A stretch of DNA of 64,000 nucleotides, taken from contig CM064420.1 in NCBI GenBank assembly GCA_032690845.1, positions 63,166,707 to 63,230,706 of the forward strand. The letters run 5' to 3'. The translations under genes and the position numbers were made by a program. Of this stretch, positions 13,540-25,157 are shown one piece after another. This DNA comes from Eleusine coracana subsp. coracana. Its lineage: Eukaryota; Streptophyta; Magnoliopsida; Poales; Poaceae. The first letter of the stretch is position 1. Each line of letters begins with the position of its first letter. The notes under the pieces were generated by a model. It saw only the letters and a list, made by a program, of their open reading frames with translations, was not told the DNA's origin and did no database searches.

Positions 13540-13578
13540 ATGGTTGTGCTTCTTGTTAAAAAAAAAATGGTTGTGCTT
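13540..13578 (+). repeat. Micro-insertion flanked by exact 12-bp direct repeat
   Basis: ATGGTTGTGCTT at 13540-13551 and 13567-13578 encloses 15 bases (cttgtt plus nine A). Confidence 0.6.
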
Positions 13579-13639
13579 AGTTTTTTCTTTCTCCCCTTGG
13601 GAGCAAGAGTGTGGGATCCTTGTTGTCACTGCACTCATA

Positions 13640-14117
13640 GTTTTTTTTTAATGGTCACCGGGGGAGAAAAACTCCCCACCTGAATATCATTGATATAAAG
13701 GGGTTAGGTCAAAACCCGTCCATCAATGGTTACAAAGTTTGTGGCAGACCACATATTACAATAGCAAGCCCAAAGCATAACGGGCTCAAACAAAAGAGAG
13801 ACGACAGAACATCAAAAGACAAAGAAGAAAAACAACTCTTACATACCTAAATGCTTAGCTCTAATCTTGGCACAAGTGGAGGACAACCACTAATCGTCAA
13901 TAAGTAGTCATCATCGGACAACATGCTTGCCTGCACCACAGGGTCATTGCACCGTCACACCCCTCATAGCTACGTCTCCCTGTTTGTCACCCTCCATCTT
14001 CTAACAAGGGAAGGAATCCTTAAAGGATGAAAGAACCGGCTAACAGAATAGGGACTAAAAGTAGAAGAGGCACGCTGACCACCGTGAGCCGGATAACACC
14101 AATCTTCTTTGGCGAGG
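13640..14117 (-). mobile_element. Antisense retroposon (LINE 3' end type) with 13-bp TSD
   Basis: The insert is flanked by CACTGCACTCATA at 13627-13639 and again at 14118-14130, an exact 13-bp target-site duplication. It begins on the plus strand with a T-run, the poly(A) tail of a minus-strand element. Next to this lies a GGGGAG...CTCCCC hairpin, a form I associate with plant LINE 3' ends. At 478 bp it is 5'-truncated and has no intact reading frame. Confidence 0.75.
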
Positions 14118-14130
14118 CACTGCACTCATA

Positions 14131-17100
14131 ATGAATCTCATGCCTCCGTTCTACTACTAGATCTTTACAGAAGCAAGTATGAACCACTGCTGTTGTACTG
14201 CGTACCTAACTATATTGTGACTTAATTGTAGAAAAAAAAAACTCTGTTGTGACTTGTGTTATTTTTCTAACGTTTGGTAATGGGTATAGGGTTGAGCAAA
14301 GGGATTTGGAAAGATCATTCATTCATCCATCTACCATACTAGTACTAGTAGTAGTTTTACATATCAACACTCCATTCATTCACTTTGTTTTACTGATCTT
14401 AGTTGACCACTTGACCGTGAAAAGCAGTCTTGGTAGATGTAGTAACAAATTTTGTTTTGGCGCTTCTATCCTGGTGAGCCCATCAATAATCAAGTACTCG
14501 TAATCTGCTGAAGTGCCGGAGCTCGGAGTGGTACAAAAGGTTACTGAAAAGGCTGTACTGAAACGGTGACTTGCACGGCAGCTCGGAGTGGTACAAAAGG
14601 TTACTGAAAAGTTCAGGTGTCATTCTCTCACGCAGTCCGTCAGTCATTCAGTCAGCACTGGCCCCTTTTCGTGTTTCTTGGCATCAGCACCCTTTCAAAA
14701 CCTGCAAGCATTGACGGATGCTGCAAGTTGCACGGGCCCTTATTTTGCACTGCTCCTGAACTCGTTGCTGTTTTCTTCTTCCAAGCGCCACAAGCCAAAA
14801 GTCCACAGCTGCTCGTACGTATGCAAATACTCCCAGTTGTGAGTTGTTTATCGTTTGCAGGCGGCAGGCAAGAGAAAACGAAAGGCACTTTTGCTCTCGG
14901 TGGATGCTGGATTGGCACAAGCTGCCGCCATAAGTGGTTAGCTTAATTGGCAAAGTAGTAGTAGTTGGTTATGTTGACGTGTGTTTGCTGCCAACGGAAA
15001 GTGCAAATGAACTGTTCTTAACTTCGATGGCGTCGCTTGTGCACGTCATCTATAGAAGCCGGTCATGCATTTCCATATAGTAATAGACTAATAGTACTTT
15101 ACTTGAACTTAAGATGAGCTGGAATGGAGTGTACATGTATGGCGCCGGCCAGAAGAGTACTATCAACAGTGCAAACTTGTCTGTAATTAAGTGGATGGTT
15201 GCTGTGATTTGTTCGGGTTTATAATTAGCTTGGTGCTGCCGGGCGGAGCCCACGAATTCGATGTGACATACTACAAGTAGTACTCCTCGACGTGGAACTG
15301 TAAATCTGGTCGCTTCGTCGTGCCGCCGAGGGGCCCCGGGGAGTGAAAAGTGAATCTGGACTGCCGATTAGTTTAAGGCCCGCACATCCAGAGAAACAGT
15401 TGTGGCGACGCGACGTCTACGTGCAGCCGCTTTGTCCGGCCACCTCCCGTTGACGAAGGAAGCCGGTGGAGCCCGGCGCGGCGCTGCTCTTCTGCGGCTG
15501 CCCTTGCCTCGGCGTCCCCTTCGTGTGGCCTCCCAATCTCCTGCGGCACGAGTGATTCGCTTGCGCAGAGAGGAGACTCACTAGTGTTTGGCGCAGAGGA
15601 CCGTGCTGCTCTGCTAATAAGGGTGTGCCGGCCCTGCGCGGGACACAAGGCCTGACCTCGTCACGTCTCCTCCACTTGTTCGCCAGTCATGAACTTGCAC
15701 GGCGCGCCACAGGGATCGGGACAAGTGACTTTTTTTTTTCTGAAACTGGGACAAGTGACTTGACTCGACCAGAGGAGAGCTGCCACTCTGTGGCTAGCGA
15801 TCAACCCCACTAAAATTTAGATCTAAGAAACAAACACATTTTTAAAGTATGTTAAGTGTACTCAGTCTCAGCTTGCCACAATTGTATTTGTAATTTCGTA
15901 CAGTACCTAAACACGGCGCTGCGCGTACGTGCCGCTGGGTCGAGCCCATTTAATATACGGGACCGGGGACAACGTTGCATGGAGGTCAGGACAACGCTCA
16001 CGTCGCTGCATGGATCGGAGATCGAAATGAAAGCACACAGCTACCACTGTGCGCTGCCTAGCTCTGGGGTCATCAAATTGAAAGCGCGGGCATGTGTACC
16101 GAGTACACTGTCAATTGAAATTGCAGTGCGAGTACGGAGCGCTGGCAGTCAAAGTTTCAACGGGCCATGTGTGGCATGTGGAATATGCGCTCATTCAATA
16201 GAGATAAGGGCTAACGGGCCATGGGCACGTGGGTAGTCGTAACGGTGGTACACATTTGACAGCGAAGAAAGAGCTACTGATCGAGACACACCCAAGCAAA
16301 TCAGCTTTCTTCCTCCACGTTTTATCGTTCAAAGACGATCCAGACACGAGTCTTGTATACATTCTAATAGAAGTACTACCGACTAGCGCGGATTACTATT
16401 TGGAGGTGACAGACATATGGTTGAAAATTGAAAACGTGTAGTTATGTTGCGGCTCCAATTCTAGGGGCACCTGAGAGAACTCGCTATAACATTTAGTTGA
16501 TGGGCTGATGGTGATAAACTTAGTTCAGGGCAAAAAAAAAAGGCATGTTTTTTTTTTTCCAGTCATCGAGCAACAAGCTCTCGGCCTAAAAAAAGATTAA
16601 TTGTAGGGGTGGTGCATATGAAGGGGAGATTGAAAAACAACTGACTTAGATCGAGCGTGTCCAATTGTTAGATATAGTTGCCACCTCTTGTAAAGGCTTG
16701 CTTTGTGTGGGGATTGCGTGACAGTGTCTTATTCATGCTAAAAGCTAGCAGCACTATCTCCCCTCTTTCTTTTTGCTCATATTGCTGCTATAGCTCTTGT
16801 AAAGGCTGGCTCGTAGCTTCCCCTTTGAAGATCCTCAACGAATAAGGGCTCGGCCTGCTGATAGCGAGTAGAAGAAGCATCAACAATAATATAAATATTA
16901 TTTTTTATGTAAAAATATTAATAATACTATATATGTTTAATAAATATGTTGTGTAAATATTTTTTTATTTAAATTATACAGAGTGTTTTATTTTTTTTTA
17001 AATCTATCGTAACACACTGATACTTTGCTAGTGTAGATAATATATAGTACAACATCAATAAGTTATATTTTTTATTTCATAAAATCAACTATGTACGCTA

Positions 17101-17580
17101 CTTTATCATGTAATGATAATGATGAATACGATATTACCTCCGGTCTTGGAAGCAGTTTGACTTAGGAACAAAATAGCACTAACTCTATCCAAATATCAAT
17201 CAAGCACGAAGATGAAGATGGTTACATTTAGGAAGATATATTTTCTTAAAGAAACACCACACTTTAATTTTTAGCATCAGTGAGACGCTCAGACATATGA
17301 AACTCAGGCCGACATACTTCAATTCGGCCGGCGCGGTGAGCCAAAAATTATTTTTCACCAACCTTCCTGGACCGACCTTTTGTTAAGTTCGGTATTGCCA
17401 AACCTAAACATACAACTGTGGCACGCTAGACCTGGTTTTCTTATGCTTGCGTAGGCAGCCCAGACTCCGGCCTCAATACATCATTACGTTGTTCATAAAA
17501 GGCCACGTCATTCTTGCTGGTTTCGATCCCTCCCCAATGTGACCCCAAAACGTGCAATGATTTCACGTATGATGACCCCA
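14131..17580. other. Intergenic, includes an exact 32-bp direct repeat
   Basis: No gene recognised. The same 32 bases occur at 14520-14551 and 14580-14611, beginning AGCTCGGAGTGGTACAAAAG. The block around 15300-15800 is GC-rich without a domain. Near 17133 there is a degenerate stretch (ACCTCCGGTC...GTTTGACTTAGGA) resembling a Stowaway MITE end. Confidence 0.45.
15718..15761 (-). repeat. Micro-insertion flanked by exact 14-bp direct repeat
   Basis: GGGACAAGTGACTT at 15718-15731 and 15748-15761 encloses 16 bases that begin with a T-run, i.e. a poly(A) tail in minus orientation. Confidence 0.65.
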
Positions 17581-17647
17581 TCTCTCTCTCTCTCTTATAC
17601 AGATACCAATAGGCTATCATCCTCGCCCTCTGTGGCGTCTCCCCCCC

Positions 17648-17678
<31 letters not shown>

Positions 17679-17682
17679 ACAC
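17581..17682. repeat. Microsatellites: (TC)7, then C24 followed by (AC)n
   Basis: (TC)n occupies 17581-17594. A run of 24 C at 17641-17664 passes directly into (AC)9 at 17665-17682. This lies about 100 bp upstream of the MIR166 hairpin and is likely to be length-variable and error-prone in assembly. Confidence 0.9.
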
Positions 17683-17783
17683 AGAAAACAGGCCGCTTTA
17701 TGCGGGGGGAAGAACAGGAGGAGAAAGGAAGAAGAACAGCATATAGCAAAAATCAAGGAAGCAAAAGAGGAAGCTTTTCTTAC

Positions 17784-17875
17784 TTTGAGGGGAATGTTGT
17801 CTGGCTCGAGGTGCAGGGGAACCTTGAGATCCGATCTAGGTTCATCTCGGACCAGGCTTCATTCCCCTCAAGTAG
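17784..17875 (+). ncRNA. MIR166: MIR166 precursor hairpin
   Basis: The 3' arm at 17847-17867 carries the complete 21-nt miR166 sequence (starts TCGGACCAGG, ends TTCATTCCCC). The 5' arm at 17791-17811 carries the matching star strand (starts GGAATGTTGTC, ends TGGCTCGAGG). The arms pair as GAGGGGAATG... against ...CATTCCCCTC with the usual small mismatches, and a loop of about 35 nt lies between them. From family knowledge, miR166 guides cleavage of class III HD-Zip mRNAs through the START-domain region, controlling leaf polarity, meristem and vascular development. The primary transcript probably starts downstream of the 17641-17682 microsatellite and may extend for some kilobases, but its exons cannot be delimited here. 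The mature sequence is family-wide, so I cannot say which MIR166 paralogue this is. Confidence 0.95.
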
Positions 17876-20252
17876 AGCTCCCGTCCTACATATTGGAAAA
17901 TCTCATGTCTCCACGGTTCTTGCGCCACCACTTGGTGAGTTCTCTCGCAATTTTCGCTTCTTGATATCTTGTTCTGAACTTACTTCTGATGGTTCGGTCT
18001 AGGTAGTGTCTTCAGCTAGAATCATTATTAGGATATAATTATCTCGCTGAATATTTCCTTTGTGTTGGGTTCCGTGCTGTCTAGCATGCAACAGATTGGT
18101 GTAATCATGAGGTTCTTGACACAGAATCTCGGATGCATGCATACTTTTTTTCTTCTCTTTCTCGAAAGTGTGGCATCTATCCTTATGGTCTTTTTTTGCA
18201 TTCGCCTTTTTCTGATCTCTAATCTGATTGGAGAAAGAAAGGAGAGAAAGCTTCATCGCGACTTTTGCATGAAGGATCTTCTTATCTTGTTCTGATTCTT
18301 ACAATAGCATATTTCCTCTCCAAAGTCTTTTTTTTTTTGGTCTTCAGATCGGTCGATTTCATTGGCTAACTCCCCTAAATATTGTCGTCTATCTGTGTGA
18401 TTCTATCCGTGATATCAGTTCTTATTAATTTTATCGATCTAACAAGCATTTCTTGTTCCCTAAGTTCATAGTTCCAAAGAGCCAGAGATTTATCAAAGGT
18501 ATTTATGATTAACTCCTCGTTTCAGTAGAAATCTCTAGATGTGTTTTCTGGTGTGGAAGAAATTAATACGGAATATGAACAGCTTTTGGCTCTGATGCAT
18601 TTCTTTGATGCATATAAATGCTCCCATCTACTAACATCAATGGCAGATTTGTTTCTTCAGAAGGTCAGGCCAAAAGTTAACGCAACCGGTATGACGATTC
18701 ATTTGAGTAGTTGTCTGCTTCCTTTTGTTTCCTCACACATCAAAGCAGGACACATGCAGCTGATCATCCTGTCCTGGGGCTAGTCACACAGCTGGAACAT
18801 CGCAATGTTATCTCCATCTATGTGCTGTTCCAACTACAAGTTCTGAAACATTCGAATTCGATGAATGATTATAATAGTAGATCGACCCTGCAACTATATA
18901 TTAAGATCTAGTCCTTTTTTATAGTTCTTTTACGCGTTGTATACATGCATATATGAAAAACCGCTACTTGAAGCACTTAGAGATCACGAATATATAGCAT
19001 AGTATGTATGTGCTAGGATAGGATAACGCCATAATGGAATGAGATATTTTACACATGTTTGATTATTTTCAGGAATGAGAAGCTCGCACACACAATTACT
19101 AGTTACAAGCGGGCTATGGTACTGGAGTGTTCATTATATGCAAAATGGTACAGTTATTCTTGGTCATCTTGCAAGTTTGTGTGCTCCTCGAGTGCTCAGT
19201 TGCTCACATATTTTGAGCTGGTGTAGTGTAGTAGGTTGATCTCCGAAGTAGTAGCAGTATTTACCAAGACAGTATTATCTAGTTAACTATTTTTTATAGG
19301 TCGGTAGTGAGTACTCTCATATTTTCTGAGTACATTTGAAGTTTGAATTAAACAGATTCATGTGCAACATGACAGAAGAGACAGGTAATCGTGAAGTTTT
19401 TTTAAGTGTCATCAGTAATGTCACAAGTTTACTGTTCAATATATGTCTCTACATGCAAGAATTACAAATATACTAAGATGAGTCCACATACGATCTGTAT
19501 CCACATGACTGTTTTATCTGTCGTTAACTTCACAAGGTGAAAGCGCATGTGACATGGGTGCAGGTCAACAGTGCTAACTGCACTTCTGTAGTGTTAAATG
19601 ATCATAGCACTACAGACAAAAGAAAGCACAAAATCCACAACTACACTGGCTGATGTTCTAGTTTTCCTAGAATAATAAGCTTCAGCTTCCTTTTAAAATC
19701 GCACAAAAGCTTCAAAGCAGGTTTGGAAAGTTCAAAATTCCTAGTTGTAGGGGCCATGAACGAACTGCAACTGGAGTGGTTCACAGACGTGCATGCGATG
19801 GAACTATCCTTTTTATTGTGCATAGGTCAAGTACCATTATCTTGTGAGAGATCACTTAAGTGATAATTAGGTGCACCAAAACCCTAAGGAGCTAATTAGC
19901 ATAGAAATGGTTCAGCTAGGTTGTCCTTCCTACGTAAATAATATATATATATATATAATACATATACATACTTTGAAAGAATGGATGTTTCAGGCATCAT
20001 TTCAAATAACTGAGGTCTTCCTCCAATTATGCCAACTTACAGTAACAAAACAGTGGTTAGATTTTATCGAGAAGGTGAGATCGAAAAGAAAAATTATCCA
20101 GAAATAGTCATGGAATTATAATTGTATTGTTCTGGTTTGGCAACACAATAAAAAATATTCCATTTGAAGATAATTATACTTGATAACTTTCTTTCCCATA
20201 TGTTCTGGGGTTGAAAGACTACTCTATAGCCACGAAGCGAGACGATCGACTA
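17876..20252. other. Downstream of MIR166; no protein gene recognised
   Basis: Probably the 3' part of the miR166 primary transcript followed by spacer. Open frames are short with no recognisable domain. An (AT)n tract lies near 19938-19957. Confidence 0.4.
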
Positions 20253-20256
20253 ACTG

Positions 20257-20807
20257 CAATACGGGAAAGCCTTGGATTGCTGTGTATACCATTGCAATTC
20301 AAATTTGAATTTTTATAAAATAATTTAAATAATGAAATAAACTAAACACATATAGCAAACACAACTTAAAATTTCATCAAATATCAAGTCAAAGTACCAT
20401 ATAAATGATATGAACTACAAATAATATAAGAGGGCAAAAAGGGAAGAAGATTTTTTTTTTCATGTGCCATATAGTTGCACACGGCAAAGGGGCTCACATG
20501 ACCCTTAAGTGTCATGTTTGTCATGTGTTAGGTCATGGCACACGGCAAAAGGCCTCATTTTACCGTGTGCTAGGTCACAAAACACAACAAAGAGATAACG
20601 CCTATCAGCTCAGAGTGGCACATGATAAAGATATTTTTTGCCATGTGCCTGTCTTGGGACACACGACAAAGCCAATGTTTGTCGTGAGCCATATCTTTGC
20701 AGTGTGTTTTTGTTCTGGCACACGACACAAGATTGCTTTGCGTATGTCTAATGTAAGACACACGACAAAGGTGCTGGCACACGGCAAAGTGGTCGTTTCC
20801 CGTAGTG
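20257..20807. mobile_element. Non-autonomous CACTA transposon
   Basis: The right end reads CACTACGGGAAA on the minus strand (20807 downward). The left end is a one-base variant, CAATACGGGAAA (20257 on). The right half holds at least seven direct and inverted copies of a subterminal motif near GGCACACGGCAAAG, the pattern of CACTA (En/Spm) ends. ACTG flanks both ends (20253-20256 and 20808-20811); CACTA elements normally make a 3-bp duplication, so one base is ambiguous. At 551 bp with no transposase it must depend on a partner. Confidence 0.8.
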
Positions 20808-22304
20808 ACTGCATCACTGCTCAAAGTCCAAGCTTGTCTGCAAAGTAAGTACTAGTAGCTGGCGTCCTGCAATGTACAAGCAGAAGTTCTTTACGACTAT
20901 ACCATATATGACATCTGACGAGCGAGCTTATCTAAGAAGAAGAAGAATGAACTTAATTCGGCTTTGGGCACAATCGCAAGGACGTGATGAAAATAAAAAA
21001 ATAAAATAGATGGCATGCCGTAAAATAGATGTGACGGGTCATGTAAATATTTGTCAATTATACATGGAGATTTATTAGCAATTAATAATATTTGCTGTTA
21101 ATTATACATTCTCTTTTTTTATTCCTCCATGCAGAGGAGAGAAGCGCTACAAACTCCGTAATACTTACTGTAGCTCTATCTAGCTTCTGAGAAGCAAATA
21201 AAACCATGAAGCTCCTTCGCAAAAAAAGAAAACATGAAGATTTTTTCCCATTATATAAAAAAGGGAATCCTAAATTTCAATCAACCAAAATTGGTGGAAC
21301 TTTCAATCAACAACATTTTGAAGAGAGAGAGAAATGTTGTTTTATTTGTTATTTTTTATTTGTAGTATTATTATATTAATTAGTGTTATGTATAAACTAT
21401 AAAAAAAGTTTTATCTTTTTGTATCCATTGAATCAAGATCCGAGGGATAAAAGCGTTGATTAAAACTCCCATTTTCAATCGATTGAAAATTAGCTAAAAA
21501 AATAAACTTCTCTAATAACATGCAAAACAGTTTCTGCTTCGTACCCAACCTCCTTGACTTTAACGAAACTGAAGAAGACTTTTATCTTGAGCTGTTGAGC
21601 ACGCTAACCTACTTCTCCTAATTCCAAAAGCTAGACGGAGCTGCTAAAAGGAAGATCGATGGAATCAAAATTATATACGAATGACCACAATTCCCTCCTC
21701 CTACCCAAGCTTTTCTTGTGAATTCCGTTCAGGCTTTTGGTACTACGTACTACCTAGTGGCCTGTACTAGTGTCCCTGCTGCGCTCTCCAGTCCAAGTGG
21801 CCGAGGAGGCCGGGAATGGCGAAAACAAGGATCTTTCCTGTGCAGTTTGGAGCTGCTCTCCAGTACAAGCCTTGCGCTTATCTATTGCCCTACTTTTGGC
21901 TGCCTGCTTGCTTGTGCAGGTGGGGGTATTCAGGTCCACAGCTTTGCAATGGGCGATGGTGCAGCGAAAAGCCAATTTGACAGTTCGGCCGGTCCTGGCA
22001 TAAACTCTTTGACGTTAACCGCCTTTGAATGGTATCAATCTGATCAGACGAAGCCGTGCAGCAACTGTAGACTGGTATGGTTGGAGTATGAAGTATGAAT
22101 AACTGTTTGCCATTACGTTCATCATACCTCTGATCTGTTATTTGTAATTGCAACCCCTCTCTATTTATTTCTTCCTCGCTTAACTGATTGTCAGTAGGTT
22201 CTATGTAAGATTATTATGAGCTTTAAACTGTAAAAGGGCTACTGAAGATATGCACAGTGACAGTTATAAGCCTATTCTTGACAACCTTGTAATTAACTGT
22301 GACA

Positions 22305-22356
22305 ATCTAGGCTTCTTTTTACTTTTTTTTTAGCAAGATCTAGACTTCTTTTTACT
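22305..22356 (-). repeat. Micro-insertion flanked by 19-bp direct repeat
   Basis: ATCTAGGCTTCTTTTTACT (22305-22323) recurs with one mismatch at 22338-22356. The 14 bases between begin with a T-run. Confidence 0.65.
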
Positions 22357-24861
22357 AGTCACCTAATTTTTTTAGGAGAGAAAGAGAGAGAGGAGGTTTA
22401 CAAAGAACATTCAGGCCCAATTATACTATAGGATGCGCCCTAACATTGTGGCCCAACTAAAAGTAAGTAGAAAGGCCTTCCGAAAAAAATAAGAGATAAG
22501 CTATCCAGTCCATGCAACTATGAGCCCAGTAAATTCTTACTCTCGAGTTGATTAATAAAGGCCCAGTTAACCTTTAAGAAAAACTACGAGCCCAGTATAA
22601 CCAGTATGTGCGTTTGACTTTATTATAGATCAGACAAAATTAAAAAGGGCAGGGGAGGTAGGGACGCTATTCGTGTTAGTTTGCGGTTTCTAGTATTTTG
22701 TCAATGGAAAATCCAGCAAATTACAAAGAATCATGGCATGCATAGGTTGATTTGAATAACAAAGAGGCAAATGAAAATTACCTTGCGTCTACATTGATTG
22801 AAAGAGATAATTTTGTTTTTGTGTGTGTGAGTCCAACAGTGGGAGAGGCAAATGGTGTCGTACTTCTGGTTGCGTTCCTGGCGCCTGTACTCCACGTCAT
22901 CGCCACCGTCAAATACATAGCAGGAGTGAGGGAATCAATTTTTACCTCGTCTCTCTCCTCACAAAGCAAAATAACTACTCGTATGCCTGTTCTGTTAAAA
23001 CTCTACTAGTACCACGACCGAGGTATTTATACATTTACATATAATTGTTGAAGTCAGTCTTATGAGCTTTCAAGTTGCATTACCAAATTGGAAAAGATAT
23101 CCTCTCGTACTAGACCAGAACTCAACTACCTGGTGCAAGCGCTTCCTCCGATGCTGAGGGTTTTTGAGTGAGTGGTCTCAGCTCAGAAGTCAGCTTCCTA
23201 TGCTCAAGTTCAATTTGGATTAAACTCCTCCCAATGGGCGAGCAGATAACGATCCTTCCACCCAGCAGAGACGGGGGAACGAAGCACTCACTCAAAAGCA
23301 AAAAACGGAAAGCAGAGCAAAACAAAGTTTCCCGTTCCACGCCCACGCGCCGCGGCGCGAGCGCACCCTGGGCGCCGTCGGCGCGCGCACCAGCCCAGCT
23401 AACCCCCACGAGGCCCGCGCGGGCGACGTTGACGCGTGCCTCCGCGCCACTCGCGCGCCGCCGCGTGCCCACGTCGCCGTTGCCGAAAAACATAATCAAG
23501 TGGACCAGCGTTGGAGGAATCAATTTAATTAATTAGCTGATCATCGGCGCCAACCATTGGTTGATCCGCGACAGGTCATCCTTAACCCAGGTGTGTTGAT
23601 GGTGGGGTGACCTCGGAGCCGGCACAGGTGTCGGCGCCGGGGCTCGTGGGACTACAAGCTCGGTCGCGCAAGCCATCGCGTACGACGAATATTTATATAC
23701 TGTAGACGAAGATTATATTATGCTTCCGTGATTATAATATAAAATGCACTGATGATGCTCGTCGCGGTACGGAGCGAGCGCTGAGTGGTGGCGGTGGTGT
23801 GTTCGCGCCGGTTTGGTTTGGTTTAAGCTAGTGGCTGGGATCGCGTCGCCGGGAACTGGTGGCTCTCCGAAAGGCAACCGTTCTGAGTAGTAGTAGTTTA
23901 CTGGTTAATCGGGTTACGTGAGGGATGACTCAACAACATAGTACGCTGAGCTCTCATCATCAGCGAGCTGAGGCCGGGGGCTGCTGACCGCTGCGCGAAT
24001 CACGTGCGGCAACTTGCCGCAAGTTAACACGGGTCGATACCATGACGCCGGGTGTACACGTCCACGTCTTGGAGCTTATAGTAACACACAAGGCTCCCGG
24101 CCGGGAATACCTGGGCGACATGTGTGCGCCACGGCGAAGCGTGAGCGCAGCGGCCGATTGATTAGTCAGTCGTCTTTCTCGATCGAGCGACGACGGGTCG
24201 GGGCCAGGCGTGAGGTAGCAACTCGTCGAGCTCGCTCGTTGATAATCCTGGTAATGAAATGATAGGTCCGGCTTCTGTCCGAATCAGTCAGCGGCACGTG
24301 TGAACATCGGAAGGATTTCGTGGCGCTCCTAGCTAACAAACAGGGCCATGCGTCAGGGAGCTGCAAGGCTACAATGGCCACCGCGCCGAAACCGTTTGTT
24401 GGGCTTGGGGGCGAATCGAAGAAGCTGATGAACTCACTGATGAGAGCACGCGCGCCGGCGGTTCGATCGACCATCTGTGCGACGCGGAGGAGATCCCGGG
24501 GACACGTAACATCGCGGCGCCGATAAGCTCATCTGACTTTGAAACGGCTCCTTCTTCGACCCGGCACAGCAGCGCAGCTTGATAGAGAAAAGAGGAGGAG
24601 ATGCGTTAGGAACTGAACTCTGAACAGCGACGTGTTGTTGCTGCGACGGAACACGCCCGGAAAGAAAACTAGTAGTAGTAACAGCGACCCCTCATCACCG
24701 CGCGCAACGTGACAAGGCCACCTCGGTACGTCTTTCGGGGGAAGCTCCCTTCTTTCTCTGAATCCACGCCGCCCGGGGGGGTGGGGGACCATATCGACGG
24801 CGACGCTGCCCGGGGAAGAGGGAGGGTCCGACGACACAGCCAATGGAAGGTGCGCGGTCAC

Positions 24862-24869
24862 CACGTGTC
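24862..24869 (+). promoter_or_regulatory. ABRE-like element (CACGTGTC)
   Basis: CACGTGTC lies about 160 bp upstream of the TATA box of the HD-Zip gene. This matches the ABRE core bound by AREB/ABF bZIP factors. Confidence 0.55.
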
Positions 24870-24961
24870 CGCCCCGAATCAGTCTCGGGACGGATAACCA
24901 TTCCGCCCCCGATGCGCGCCACCTGGCGGTCCCGGGTGGTCCTAACATGTCCTGATCGTGC

Positions 24962-24967
24962 CACGTG
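24962..24967 (+). promoter_or_regulatory. G-box / ABRE core (CACGTG)
   Basis: CCACGTGG lies about 60 bp upstream of the TATA box. Paired with the element at 24862, it fits the two-ABRE requirement for ABA induction known from other promoters. Confidence 0.55.
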
Positions 24968-25024
24968 GTGGCATCCGCACGGTGGGCGCAGCAGTGCGCG
25001 GCGCGCTGGTACCTGGTGTCCTGG

Positions 25025-25030
25025 TATAAG
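25025..25030 (+). promoter_or_regulatory. TATA box of the HD-Zip gene
   Basis: TATAAG stands in a GC-rich context 133 bp upstream of the ATG at 25158. Confidence 0.65.
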
Positions 25031-25157
25031 AGCGCGCGCGCCATGTCCCGAGCGCTACTACTCCACTACTACTAAACTCACACACACAGCCTACTACTAG
25101 CTAGAAGCTTAGTAATTGGCTTTGATTGACGCCACGCCGACTGATCGATAAGAGGGC

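Larger units (their letters stand above)
12111..13626. other. Intergenic, no gene recognised
   Basis: A GC-richer stretch at 12130-12720 has short open frames on both strands but no recognisable product. The remainder is AT-rich with three small TSD-like direct repeats around A-runs, listed separately or in the findings. Confidence 0.4.
20812..25024. other. Intergenic, upstream of the HD-Zip gene
   Basis: No gene recognised. 21200-22700 is AT-rich spacer with a TSD-flanked micro-insertion at 22305-22356. A GC-rich block at 23300-23480 and the region 23570-25020 are probably promoter-distal sequence of the HD-Zip gene. Several CACGTG cores occur here; the two nearest the gene are listed. Confidence 0.45.

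Noticed and set aside
21718..22098. 126-residue plus-strand open frame
   Set aside because: No domain, odd composition and no splice partners; judged a chance frame.
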